Origin: Pseudonocardia humida
GTDB taxonomy: Bacteria > Actinomycetota > Actinomycetes > Mycobacteriales > Pseudonocardiaceae
Direction of reading: 5' to 3'
Assembly: GCF_023898865.1 (NCBI RefSeq)
Contig: NZ_JAGSOV010000041.1
Location: 62,001-126,000 of the forward strand
DNA: 64,000 bases
Positions within the stretch are counted from its first letter, which is position 1, and the number at the start of each line of letters is the position of its first letter. Under the pieces are notes generated by a model. The model did not search any database and was not told the DNA's origin. It saw only the letters and a program-made list of their open reading frames with translations. The translations under genes and the position numbers were made by a program. This document shows, one piece after another, positions 15,472 to 24,294 of the stretch.

Positions 15472-16434
15472 TCAGCTCGGGGCCGGGTGCGGGCGGCTGA
15501 CGTCGTCGAGGGCGGCGCGGATCTCGTCGGGCAGCACGAGCGGCTCGGTGGCCAGCGCCGCGGCCAGCTGGGCCCGGTCGCGCGCGCCGACGACGGTGGC
15601 CGCCACGCCGGGCCGGTCTCGCGCCCAGGCCAGCGCCACCGCCAGCGGGGAGGTGCCCAGCCCGTCGGCCGCGGTGAGCACCGCCTGCACGATCCGGACC
15701 GCGGGCCTCGTGCGGCGGGCCTCGACGTAGCGGGCCAGTGCCCCGGAGGCGCCGCGCGAGTCGGTCGGGGTGCCGTCGGCGTACTTGCCGGTCAGCACCC
15801 CGCGCCCGAGCGGGGCCCAGGCCAGCAGGCCGATGCCGTGGTGCGCGGCGGCGGCGAGCAGCTCGCCCTCCGGCGCGCGCACCAGCAGCGAGTACTCGAC
15901 CTGCGCGGAGACCGGCACCGTGGCCTGCCCCATGCCGCGGGCCCGCTCCACCGCGGTGGCCAGCTGCCAGCCCCGCGGGCCGACGAGCCCGGCGTAGCGC
16001 ACTCGCCCGGACAGCACCGCGACCTGCAGCGCGGTGAGCGCCTCGTCCAGCCCGGCCGGCTCGCCGGCGCCGGGGAAGGGCAGCTGCCACAGGTCGAGGT
16101 GGTCGGTGCCGAGGCGGGTGAGCGTCGCGTCGAGCGCGGCGAGCAGCGCACCGCGGGCCAGGCCGCCCGGCGGCACGTCGGTCCGGCCGGCGAGCACCAG
16201 CTGCTCGCGGCGCATCCCGCTGACGCAGAGCTTGGCCATGGCGTCGCCGAGCATCCGCTGCGACTCCCCGCCGGTGTAGCCGTCGCAGGTCTCCACGAGC
16301 GAGCCCCCGGCGTCGACGAACGTGGCGAGCTGGGCGGTCGCCGACTCGATGTCGGCACCGTTTCCCCAGGTCAAGGTACCGAGTCCGAGCCGGGAGACGG
16401 CCAGTCCACTGGTCCCGACCCGTCGTCGAAGCAC
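15472..16434 (-). CDS. Aldo/keto reductase family protein
   Basis: 320 residues. The family start LAVSRLGLGTLTWG is clear, and C-terminal cofactor-binding blocks are present (VAATVVGARDRAQLAAAL). The usual catalytic Tyr may correspond to Tyr in ETCDGYTGGESQRMLG; the HxDL block reads GTDHLDLWQL. It faces uppP across a 49-bp divergent promoter region. Substrate unknown. Confidence 0.85.
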   Translation of the reverse strand: MLRRRVGTSGLAVSRLGLGTLTWGNGADIESATAQLATFVDAGGSLVETCDGYTGGESQRMLGDAMAKLCVSGMRREQLVLAGRTDVPPGGLARGALLAALDATLTRLGTDHLDLWQLPFPGAGEPAGLDEALTALQVAVLSGRVRYAGLVGPRGWQLATAVERARGMGQATVPVSAQVEYSLLVRAPEGELLAAAAHHGIGLLAWAPLGRGVLTGKYADGTPTDSRGASGALARYVEARRTRPAVRIVQAVLTAADGLGTSPLAVALAWARDRPGVAATVVGARDRAQLAAALATEPLVLPDEIRAALDDVSRPHPAPS

Positions 16435-16483
16435 GGCGGGAGCCTATGCGCAGCCGCCCGCGGGGCCCCGGTACGGTCCCCCG

Positions 16484-17311
16484 GTGGGTTGGCTGGAAGT
16501 GATCGTTCTCGGGATCGTGCAGGGGCTGACTGAGTTCCTGCCCATCTCCTCATCGGCGCACATGCGGATCACCTCCGCGGTGTTCTTCGGCAACGACCCC
16601 GGGGCCGCGTTCACCGCGGTCACCCAGCTGGGCACCGAGGCCGCGGTGCTCGTCTACTTCGCCAAGGACATCTGGCGCCTGCTCTCCACCTGGTTCCGCG
16701 GCTTCACCGACGCCCGGGTCCGGCGCACCGACGACTACCGCATCGCCTGGCTGGTGATCGTCGGCACGATCCCGATCGCGGTGCTCGGGGTGCTGTTCGA
16801 GGACCAGATCCAGACCGTGGCCCGCAACCTGTGGCTGATCGCCACGACGCTGATCGTGTTCGGCCTGCTGCTCGGGCTGGCCGAGTGGATCGGGCGCCAG
16901 CGCGTCGAGCTCAACCAGATCCGCCCCGTCGACGGCGTGGTGCTGGGCTTCGCGCAGGCGATGGCGCTGGTCCCGGGCGTGTCCCGGTCCGGGGGCACGA
17001 TCACCGCCGGGCTCTTCCTGGGGATGACCCGCCCGGCGATCGTGCGCTACTCGTTCCTGCTGGCCATCCCGGCGGTGGTGGCCTCGGGCATCTTCCAGAT
17101 CCCGGACGTGTTCGCCGGCGGCGCCGACGCCCCGACCGGCCTGCAGATGACGGTGGCCACGATCATCGCCTTCGTGCTGGGCTACGCCTCCATCGCCTGG
17201 CTGCTGCGCTACGTCGAGCGGCACAGCGTCTACCTGTTCGTCTGGTACCGGGTGGTGCTGGGCGTGGTGCTGCTGGTCGTGCTGAGCAACGGCTGGCTCG
17301 CCGCGATCTGA
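16484..17311 (+). CDS. uppP: Undecaprenyl-diphosphatase
   Basis: 275 residues from GTG at 16484; TACGGT seven bases upstream suggests a leaderless mRNA. The BacA/UppP signatures are present: GIVQGLTEFLPISSSAHM at the N-terminus and MALVPGVSRSGGTITAGLFL near residue 160, with about eight membrane segments. The enzyme dephosphorylates undecaprenyl diphosphate to recycle the peptidoglycan lipid carrier. It heads a plus-strand block with the phosphatase, DUF3090 and SCO1664 genes, a conserved actinobacterial neighbourhood. Confidence 0.95.
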   Translation: MGWLEVIVLGIVQGLTEFLPISSSAHMRITSAVFFGNDPGAAFTAVTQLGTEAAVLVYFAKDIWRLLSTWFRGFTDARVRRTDDYRIAWLVIVGTIPIAVLGVLFEDQIQTVARNLWLIATTLIVFGLLLGLAEWIGRQRVELNQIRPVDGVVLGFAQAMALVPGVSRSGGTITAGLFLGMTRPAIVRYSFLLAIPAVVASGIFQIPDVFAGGADAPTGLQMTVATIIAFVLGYASIAWLLRYVERHSVYLFVWYRVVLGVVLLVVLSNGWLAAI

Positions 17312-17345
17312 GGCCGCGCGGCCGGCGCACGTAGGCTCGGGCACC

Positions 17346-18056
17346 GTGCCCACCGTCATCCTGCTCCGCCACGGCCGCTCGTCGGCGAACGTCGCCGGCG
17401 TGCTCGCCGGCCGCAGCCCGGGCGTCGAGCTCGACGACACCGGCCGGGCCCAGGCCGAGAAGGTGGTCGGGCGGTTGGAGGGCGTGCCGCTGGCCCGGAT
17501 CGTCTGCTCGCCGATGACCCGGTGCGAGCAGACGGTCGCGCCGCTGGCCGCGGCGCGCGAGCTGACCCCGGTCGTCGAGCCCGGCATCGCCGAGGTCGAC
17601 TACGGCTCGTGGACGGGGGGCGAGCTGAAGACGCTGGCCAAGGAGCCGCTGTGGCGGGTCGTGCAGGCCCACCCGTCGGCCGCCGTCTTCCCCGACGGGG
17701 AGGGCCTGGCCGGGATGCAGGCCAGGGCGGTGGCCGCGATCCGCAGGCACGACGCCGAGGTCGCCGCCGAGCACGGGCCGCACGCGGTCTGGCTGGCCTG
17801 CAGCCACGGCGACCTGATCAAGGCGGTGCTGGCCGACGCGCTGGCCACCCACCTGGACAACTTCCAGCGGATCATCGTCGACACCTGCTCGATCAACGTG
17901 GTCAGCTACACCGAGACCCGCCCGTTCGTGGTCCGGGCCAACGACGTCGGCGGTGACGTGTCCGCGTTGATCCCGCCGCCGCCGAAGGACCCGGACGAGG
18001 GGGCGGAGGCCGAGCCGGCGCCGTCCTCGGACGCCGTCGTGGGCGGGACCACGTAG
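17346..18056 (+). CDS. Histidine phosphatase, MSMEG_4193 type
   Basis: 236 residues from GTG at 17346, with TAGGCT upstream (leaderless pattern). The phosphoglycerate-mutase fold is shown by LLRHGRSSAN (catalytic His in RHG, residue 9), CSPMTRCEQT, EVDYGSW and a second catalytic His in WLACSHGDLIK. It matches the MSMEG_4193 subfamily, a putative phosphomutase or phosphatase regularly adjacent to DUF3090 and SCO1664 genes. Substrate unknown. Confidence 0.9.
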   Translation: MPTVILLRHGRSSANVAGVLAGRSPGVELDDTGRAQAEKVVGRLEGVPLARIVCSPMTRCEQTVAPLAAARELTPVVEPGIAEVDYGSWTGGELKTLAKEPLWRVVQAHPSAAVFPDGEGLAGMQARAVAAIRRHDAEVAAEHGPHAVWLACSHGDLIKAVLADALATHLDNFQRIIVDTCSINVVSYTETRPFVVRANDVGGDVSALIPPPPKDPDEGAEAEPAPSSDAVVGGTT

Positions 18057-18112
18057 TTGAGCGCGCATCCGGTGTGCCAGGTTCGCCGGAGCGGTCTACT
18101 CTCGATGAGGTC

Positions 18113-18679
18113 ATGTCTCGCGTCATTCACGTCTTCCGCCGCCCCGAGCGCTTCGTCGCCGGCACCGTCGGCGAACCCGGCGACCGCTCCTTCTACCTGC
18201 AGGCGGTCGAGCAGGCCCGCACGATCAGCGTCCTGCTGGAGAAGCAGCAGGTCTCGGTGCTCGCCGAGCGCATGGCCGCGCTGCTGGAGGAGGTCGCGCG
18301 CCGGTTCGGGCCCGACGAGGCCGCCGAGTCCGCGGGCACCGACCTCGACCCGCTGGCCGTGCCGCTGGAGGAGGAGTTCCGGGTCGGCACGATGGGCCTG
18401 GGCTGGGACGCCGACTCCCAGTCGATCGTCGTCGAGCTGCTCGCGGTGAGCGAGGAGGAGGTCGACGAGTCGGTCGTCCTCGACGACACCGAGGAGGGCC
18501 CGGACGCGCTGCGCGTGTTCCTGTCCCCGGTGCAGGCCCGCGAGTTCGCCGACCGCGCCGAGCGCGTCGTCTCCGCTGGTCGCCCGCCGTGCCCGCTCTG
18601 CGCCGAGCCGCTCGACACCGACGGCCACGTCTGCGTCCGGCTCAACGGGTACCACCAGCGCTCCCCGGTCGCCGACTGA
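18113..18679 (+). CDS. DUF3090 family protein
   Basis: 188 residues from ATG at 18113. Typical opening MSRVIHVFRRPERFVAGTVG, then RSFYLQAVEQAR and LLEKQQVSVLAERM. The C-terminus has a zinc-ribbon-like pair, CPLC and HVC. The family is actinobacterial, of unknown function, and always found with the MSMEG_4193 phosphatase and SCO1664 kinase-like genes, as here. Confidence 0.9.
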   Translation: MSRVIHVFRRPERFVAGTVGEPGDRSFYLQAVEQARTISVLLEKQQVSVLAERMAALLEEVARRFGPDEAAESAGTDLDPLAVPLEEEFRVGTMGLGWDADSQSIVVELLAVSEEEVDESVVLDDTEEGPDALRVFLSPVQAREFADRAERVVSAGRPPCPLCAEPLDTDGHVCVRLNGYHQRSPVAD

Positions 18680-18688
18680 CGCCACCAC

Positions 18689-19480
18689 GTGGAGCCTCGC
18701 GACCCCGCCGTGCCGGCCGTCCTGCGGCGCGGTCGGATGGAGATCACCGGACGGCTGGTCGACGCCTCGAACGCCACGTTGTTCGGCACCGTCGCGCTCG
18801 ACGGCGTCGAGCTGCAGTGCGTCTACAAGCCGGTGCGCGGTGAGCGCCCGCTCTGGGACTTCCCGGACGGCACGCTGGCCGGGCGCGAGGTGGCCGCGTT
18901 CCTGATCTCCGAGGCGGCCGGCTTCCACGTCGTCCCGCACACGGTGCTGCGCGACGGGCCGTTCGGCCCGGGCATGGTGCAGGTCTGGGTCGACACGGGC
19001 GACGACGAGCTGGTCGACGTCTGCGCCCCGAACGAGGTGCCCCCCGGCTGGCTGGGGGTGCTGCGCGCCCGCGGCGACCGGGGCGAGCCCGCGGTGCTGG
19101 TGCACGCCGACGTCCCCGCCCTGCAGGCGATGGCCGCGTTCGACGCGGTGGCCAACAACGCCGACCGCAAGGGCGGCCACGTGCTCGCCGGGATCGACGG
19201 CCACGTCTACGGCGTCGACCACGGGCTCTGCCTGCACACCGAGCACAAGCTGCGCACGGTGCTGTGGGGCTGGGTGGGTCGCCCGCTCCCCGAGGACGTC
19301 GTGGACGCGCTCAAGCGCCTGCGCACCGACCTGGACGGCGACCTGCGCGACACCCTGGGCGAGCACATCACCCGCCGGGAGGTGCGGGCCCTGACCACCC
19401 GGCTCGACCGGCTGCTGGCCGACCCCTGCTACCCGGGCCCGTCCGGGCGCGGACCGGCGATCCCCTGGCCGGCGTTCTGA
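18689..19480 (+). CDS. SCO1664 family (PI3/4-kinase-like) protein
   Basis: 263 residues. Kinase-like elements include CVYKPVRGERPLWDFPDG, ADRKGGHVL with a preceding FDAVANN, and VYGVDHGLCLH, resembling the catalytic loop and metal-binding Asp of PI3/4-kinase-fold proteins. Closest named group is SCO1664. It starts nine bases after DUF3090, so the two are cotranscribed. Function unproven. Confidence 0.88.
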   Translation: MEPRDPAVPAVLRRGRMEITGRLVDASNATLFGTVALDGVELQCVYKPVRGERPLWDFPDGTLAGREVAAFLISEAAGFHVVPHTVLRDGPFGPGMVQVWVDTGDDELVDVCAPNEVPPGWLGVLRARGDRGEPAVLVHADVPALQAMAAFDAVANNADRKGGHVLAGIDGHVYGVDHGLCLHTEHKLRTVLWGWVGRPLPEDVVDALKRLRTDLDGDLRDTLGEHITRREVRALTTRLDRLLADPCYPGPSGRGPAIPWPAF

Positions 19481-19484
19481 CCGC

Positions 19485-20399
19485 TCACGGCCCCTGGCCC
19501 GCGGCGAGCAGGCCGATCCCCACCAGGGCCAGCGCCGCGCCGATGCGCTGGGTGCGCGAGGGGCGCTCGTGCAGCAGCAGGAAGGCCAGCCCCACGGTGA
19601 TCACCGGGTTCAGGGTGGCGATCACCGAGACCACGCTGAGCAGCCCGACCCGGCTGGCCTCGCCGAACGCGAACGTGCCCAGGGCCAGCAGCAGGCCGGG
19701 CACCGCGGTCAGCGCGCCGTCGCGCGGGCGCGCCCGGACCGGGGCGCGCAGCACGAGGACGCCGACGGCCGTGCCGCTCAGCAGCGCGACCCGTGACCAG
19801 AGCAGGGCGCCGGGCGAGGAGTCCGCGGCCGCCTCGGCGTAGGTGGTCAGGAACGCGCCGAACAGCAGGGCGGCGAGCAGCGCCCAGCCCAGGCCGCGGG
19901 ACGCGGGCGCGGTGGCGCCAGGTCCGGTGGCCATCCGCGGCCGCCGCGCGGCCAGCGCGATGCCGATCAGCACGACCGGGATGCCGGCCAGCTGGACCGC
20001 GCTCGGCCGGTCGCCGGTGGCCAGGCCGACCAGCACCGGGACGATCGCCCCGCTGGAGGTGATCGGGGAGAGCACGCTGAGGTCGCCGGTGCGCCCGGCC
20101 CGGTAGAAGCAGGCCAGGGCCCCGGCGTTGGTGGCCCCGGCGGCGATCGCGAACGCCAGCCCCGGTCCGTCCATCGTGACGTCGGCGCCCGCGGTGACCG
20201 CCAGTGAGACGACCAGCCCCGCGAGCTGGCCGCCCAGCAGCACCACGGCCAGCGGCATCCGCCTGCCCAGCACGGGGGCGAGGTAGTTGGCGACGCCGTA
20301 GCCGAGCGCCGTGCCCAGCGCGAGCAGGATCGCCAGCACGCTGCCTCCGGTGGGGCGCCATCGCCACCGGCCGTCGGCGGTCGCCCCATCCTGGCGCAC
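19485..20399 (-). CDS. DMT (EamA) family transporter
   Basis: 304 residues with about ten hydrophobic segments arranged as two EamA halves: GTALGYGVANYLAPVLG in the first and LLFGAFLTTYAEAAAD in the second. It ends with LVGIGLLAAGQGP. Such permeases export amino acids or other metabolites; the substrate is not evident. A start at GTG 20339, just before the first helix, is also plausible. Convergent with the SCO1664 gene, four bases apart. Confidence 0.85.
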   Translation of the reverse strand: MRQDGATADGRWRWRPTGGSVLAILLALGTALGYGVANYLAPVLGRRMPLAVVLLGGQLAGLVVSLAVTAGADVTMDGPGLAFAIAAGATNAGALACFYRAGRTGDLSVLSPITSSGAIVPVLVGLATGDRPSAVQLAGIPVVLIGIALAARRPRMATGPGATAPASRGLGWALLAALLFGAFLTTYAEAAADSSPGALLWSRVALLSGTAVGVLVLRAPVRARPRDGALTAVPGLLLALGTFAFGEASRVGLLSVVSVIATLNPVITVGLAFLLLHERPSRTQRIGAALALVGIGLLAAGQGP

Positions 20400-20544
20400 C
20401 TAGTGACCGCGATCATTAGCACGTCGGAGCCCTGATTACCAGGCCTCGCAAAGGCTATGCGGAGCCGCCTCCGGTCGGCGTAGGGTCGGTTCGGGGACGT
20501 CGTCACGGCGCTCCCGGCACGGAACGCCAGCGAGGAGAGGCACT

Positions 20545-21417
20545 GTGAAGATCGGGCTGCACATCGCGGACTTCACCTACCCGTCCGGCCCGGCGGGCCT
20601 GGCCGACGACCTGGCCCGCATCGCGGGCACGGCCGAGGAGGTCGGGTTCGCCCGGATCAGCGTGATGGACCACGTCTGGCAGATCGAGGTGCTGGGCCCG
20701 CCCGAGCACGACATGCTCGAGGCCTACACCACGCTCGGCTACCTGGCCGCGCGCACGTCCAAGGTCGAGCTGCTGGCCTGGGTCACCGCGGTGACCTACC
20801 GCGAGCCCGGCATGCTCGCCAAGCTCGTCAGCACGCTCGACGTGCTGTCCAAGGGCCGCGCCTGGCTCGGCATCGGCGCCGCCTGGAACGCCGACGAGGC
20901 AAACGGACTGGGCCTGCACTTCCCGCCCACGAAGGAGCGCTTCGAGCGGCTGGAGGAGACGCTGCAGATCTGCCTGCAGATGTGGAGCGACGAGGACGGT
21001 CCCTACGTCGGGCAGCACTACAAGCTCGACCGCACGCTCAACGTCCCGCAGACGCTGCAGCGCCCGCACCCGCCGATCCTGATCGGCGGCGGCGGGGAGA
21101 AGAAGACGCTGCGCCTGGTCGCCCAGTACGCCCAGGCCTGCAACCTGTTCGGCGGGCCGGACCTGGAGCGCAAGCTGGACGTGCTGCGCGGGCACTGCGA
21201 GGCCGTCGGGCGCGACTACGACGAGATCGAGAAGACCGTCATGGTCCCGTTGGACCTCGGCGGGAACGGCGAGAAGACCGACGAGGTGCTCGGCCAGCTG
21301 CAGGGCATGGCCGCGCTCGGCGTGCAGGAGGCCCACGGCTGGGTGCCCCGGGTGTGGGAGCCGGGCGTGCTGGAGCGCATCGGCAAGGACGTCATCCCGG
21401 CGGCCGCCCAGATGTAG
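20545..21417 (+). CDS. LLM class F420-dependent oxidoreductase
   Basis: 290 residues from GTG after GAGGAGAGG. Luciferase-like monooxygenase features: ARISVMDHVWQIEVLG near residue 40, RAWLGIGAAWNADEA near 113, and PPILIGGGGEKKTLRLVAQY near 175. The subgroup uses the deazaflavin F420, which actinobacteria make. Substrate unknown. A second LLM gene lies at 46492-47325. Confidence 0.88.
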   Translation: MKIGLHIADFTYPSGPAGLADDLARIAGTAEEVGFARISVMDHVWQIEVLGPPEHDMLEAYTTLGYLAARTSKVELLAWVTAVTYREPGMLAKLVSTLDVLSKGRAWLGIGAAWNADEANGLGLHFPPTKERFERLEETLQICLQMWSDEDGPYVGQHYKLDRTLNVPQTLQRPHPPILIGGGGEKKTLRLVAQYAQACNLFGGPDLERKLDVLRGHCEAVGRDYDEIEKTVMVPLDLGGNGEKTDEVLGQLQGMAALGVQEAHGWVPRVWEPGVLERIGKDVIPAAAQM

Positions 21418-21523
21418 CCGAAAGCGGATCTCCCCCGGGGCGGCCGAACCGGGGGAGATGCTGCCCCGTGTTGCGGGGTAGTCGGTACCGTCGCGCGTAC
21501 CGAGCCTTCTGCGAGGGAGAACG

Positions 21524-22972
21524 ATGACAGCGTCTGCAGGGTCCAGCCGGATCGGCGTCAGCGGGCTGGCCGTGATGGGGGCCAACCTGGCCCGCAACAT
21601 CGCCCGGCGGGGCACGCCGGTGGCCGTGCACAACCGCACGGCCGCCCGCACCAAGGAGTTCATGCAGGCCTACGGCGATGAGGGCGCCTTCACCCCCGCC
21701 GAGTCCCTGGAGGACTTCGTCGCCGCGCTGGAGCGCCCGCGCCGGATCATCGTGATGGTCAAGGCGGGCAAGCCGGTCGACGCGGTGATCGAGGAGCTCT
21801 CGCCGCTGCTGGACGAGGGCGACATCATCATCGACGCCGGCAACTCCCACTTCGACGACACCAAGCGGCGCACCGCCGCGTGCGCCGAGCGCGGCCTGCG
21901 GTTCATGGGCGTCGGGGTGTCCGGCGGAGAGGAGGGCGCGCTGCTCGGGCCGAGCATCATGCCCGGCGGCGACCCGGCCGCCTACGCCGAGGTCGAGGAG
22001 ATCCTCACCGGCATCGCGGCCGTCGTCGACGGCACGCCCTGCTGCGTGCACGTCGGGCCGGACGGCGCCGGGCACTACGTGAAGATGGTGCACAACGGCA
22101 TCGAGTACGCCGACATCCAGCTCATCGCCGAGGCCTACGACCTGCTCACCCACGTCGCCGGGCTGGACGCGCCGGCCATCGCGAAGATCTTCGAGGAGTG
22201 GAACTCCGGCGACCTGGAGTCCTTCCTGATCGAGATCACCGCGAAGGTGCTGGCCAAGACCGACGAGAAGACCGGCGGCCCGCTGGTCGACGTGATCGTC
22301 GACGAGGCCCAGCAGAAGGGCACCGGCACCTGGACCGCGGTCGACGCGCTCGGCCTCGGTGTGCCACTCACCGGGATCACCGAGGCGGTGTTCGCGCGCG
22401 GGCTCTCCGCGCTGAGCGGTGAGCGCAGGGCCGCGGCGAAGACGCTGTCGGGCCCCAACCCGAGCGCCGCGGAGAACCGCGAGGACCTGGTCGACGACAT
22501 CCGCCAGGCGCTCTACGCGAGCAAGGTCGTGGCCTACGCCCAGGGCTTCGCGCAGATGCGCGCGGCGTCGGTGGCCAACGGCTGGGACCTCGACCTCGGC
22601 GCGATGGCCACCATCTGGCGCGGCGGCTGCATCATCCGCGCGCAGTTCCTCAACCGGATCACCGAGGCGTACGCCGAGCACGGCGACGTCGAGAACCTGC
22701 TGATGGTGCCCTACTTCACCGAGGCCGTGGCGAACGCGCAGGACGCCTGGCGGCGAGTGGTGATCACGGCCACCGAGCAGGGGGTGCCGGTGCCGGCGTT
22801 CGCCAGCTCGCTGAGCTACTACGACGCCTACCGCCGCGAGCGCGTGCCGGCGAACCTGATCCAGGGCCTGCGCGACTTCTTCGGCGCGCACACCTACCGG
22901 CGCATCGACGCCGAGGGCAGCTACCACACCCGGTGGAGCCAGGACGGCACCGAGGTCCGCACCGACGTCTGA
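21524..22972 (+). CDS. gnd: 6-phosphogluconate dehydrogenase, decarboxylating
   Basis: 482 residues after GAGGGAGA. GLAVMGANLARNIA is the NADP-binding start, HNRTAARTKEFM carries the phosphate-binding Arg, and the signature IIDAGNSHFDDT and GVGVSGGEEGALLGPSIMPGG are present. KMVHNGIEYADIQLIAEAY holds the catalytic Lys and substrate residues. It oxidises 6-phosphogluconate to ribulose 5-phosphate and CO2 in the pentose phosphate pathway. Length matches the long NADP-type family. Confidence 0.96.
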   Translation: MTASAGSSRIGVSGLAVMGANLARNIARRGTPVAVHNRTAARTKEFMQAYGDEGAFTPAESLEDFVAALERPRRIIVMVKAGKPVDAVIEELSPLLDEGDIIIDAGNSHFDDTKRRTAACAERGLRFMGVGVSGGEEGALLGPSIMPGGDPAAYAEVEEILTGIAAVVDGTPCCVHVGPDGAGHYVKMVHNGIEYADIQLIAEAYDLLTHVAGLDAPAIAKIFEEWNSGDLESFLIEITAKVLAKTDEKTGGPLVDVIVDEAQQKGTGTWTAVDALGLGVPLTGITEAVFARGLSALSGERRAAAKTLSGPNPSAAENREDLVDDIRQALYASKVVAYAQGFAQMRAASVANGWDLDLGAMATIWRGGCIIRAQFLNRITEAYAEHGDVENLLMVPYFTEAVANAQDAWRRVVITATEQGVPVPAFASSLSYYDAYRRERVPANLIQGLRDFFGAHTYRRIDAEGSYHTRWSQDGTEVRTDV

Positions 22973-23002
22973 GGCTCGGGTCAGCGGCCGGACCGGCGCG
23001 AC

Positions 23003-23596
23003 TCAGACCAGCGCGGCCAGGTCGACGCGGGCCGGGAACGGGCTGTCGGTCTCGAACACCCCCTTCACCGGTTCCGCGTCGACGTAGCCGAACTCGCCGC
23101 CGAGGTGGCAGGCGGTGAGGCTGGGGCCGTCGGTGCGATCGATGATCCAGTAGTGGCCGATGCCGGCGTCTGCGTACTCCGAGTGCTTGATGATCGAGTC
23201 CGTGCGTCTGCTGCCCGGGGACAGGATCTCGACGGCGAGCACCACTTCATCCGGTCGGAGCGCCCCTCCTTCGGCGTCCAGCCGATCCACGGCCGCACTG
23301 CGCACGACGACGAGGTCGGGGACGCGGACGGTACCGGGATGGGTGTCCGGCACCAGCCTGAGATCGACTTCGACTTCGCTCGCCAGGTCGAGGTCATCCG
23401 ACACCTGGTCCCGCAACTGGGTGTACAGCTCGTTGATGCACTTCTGATGGCGGAAGGTCGGCCGCGGGGACATCACGACGGAGCCCTCCTGGAGTTCGAG
23501 ACGACTCGCCGGCTCTTCGGGCAGAGCCATGTAGTCGGCGACGGTCAGCGGATGGTCGAACGAACCAGCCGAGACCGGCTGCGGGAGGGCCGTCAT
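23003..23596 (-). CDS. Uma2 family endonuclease-like protein (copy 1)
   Basis: 197 residues from ATG at 23596. Uma2/DUF820 features: LTVADYMALPEEPASRLELQ with the motif Glu, then VRVPDLVVVRSAA, VVLAVEILSPGSRRTD (conserved Glu in the restriction-endonuclease-like core) and YADAGIGHYWIIDR. The family has a PD-(D/E)XK fold but no established role. A GTG start at 23644 (MDNVQ) is possible; the paralogue downstream has the same alternative, so both starts are conserved. Confidence 0.85.
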   Translation of the reverse strand: MTALPQPVSAGSFDHPLTVADYMALPEEPASRLELQEGSVVMSPRPTFRHQKCINELYTQLRDQVSDDLDLASEVEVDLRLVPDTHPGTVRVPDLVVVRSAAVDRLDAEGGALRPDEVVLAVEILSPGSRRTDSIIKHSEYADAGIGHYWIIDRTDGPSLTACHLGGEFGYVDAEPVKGVFETDSPFPARVDLAALV

Positions 23597-23657
23597 GGCG
23601 ACGAGTCTGGCACGCTCTGCGAGCGCGTCCTGGACGTTGTCCACAGGTGCACGGGTC

Positions 23658-24236
23658 TCACTCCAGCAGTGCGGCCAGGTCGAGCACGGCCGGGAACGGC
23701 ACGTCGGTCTCGAACACGCCTCGCCGCCGTCCGGCGTCGAGGTAGCGGGATCCGCAGGCGAGGTGGCACGCGGTGAGGTTCGCGTCGTCGTCGAGATCGA
23801 TGATCCAGTAGTGGCCGATGCCGGCGTCGGCGTAGTCGGCGTGCTCGATCACCGTGTCGGTGCGGCGGGAGCCGGGACCGATGACCTCGCCGACCAGCAC
23901 GAGGTCATCGGCTGTGACGGGCTCGGTACCGTCGCGGACCCGCTCGTAGCGGTCCTTCGGGACGACCACGAGGTCGGGCACGCGGACGGTGCCGGGCTGG
24001 TCGGGCGGGACGAGCCGCGGGTCGACGTCCACGCCGGACACCGGGACCAGGCCCGGGGTCCGCTGGTGCAGCTGGACGAACAGCTCCAGCAGCGACGCCT
24101 GGTGGTGCGGCGTGGGCCGCGGCTTCACCACGAACGCGCCGTCCTGCAGTTCCAGGCGGATGTCGGTGTTCTCCGGCAGGGCCAGGAACTCGGCTGCGGT
24201 GAGAGGGGCCATGGAGGAGAAGGTCATCGGAGGCAT
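23658..24236 (-). CDS. Uma2 family endonuclease-like protein (copy 2)
   Basis: 192 residues, a diverged tandem paralogue of the gene to its left: LTAAEFLALPENTDIRLELQ, VRVPDLVVVPKDRYERV, LVLVGEVIGPGSRRTD, YADAGIGHYWIID. In copy 1 the core reads EILSPGSR; here it is EVIGPGSR. The ATG at 24236 follows GCCAGAGTCGGTGCC, nearly identical to the sequence before the copy 1 ATG, suggesting a conserved leaderless promoter. An upstream GTG at 24284 (MDNFR) is the alternative. Confidence 0.85.
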   Translation of the reverse strand: MPPMTFSSMAPLTAAEFLALPENTDIRLELQDGAFVVKPRPTPHHQASLLELFVQLHQRTPGLVPVSGVDVDPRLVPPDQPGTVRVPDLVVVPKDRYERVRDGTEPVTADDLVLVGEVIGPGSRRTDTVIEHADYADAGIGHYWIIDLDDDANLTACHLACGSRYLDAGRRRGVFETDVPFPAVLDLAALLE

Positions 24237-24294
24237 GGCACCGACTCTGGCAGGGCTCACCGACAACCGTCGGAAGTTGTCCACAAGCGGAGGG

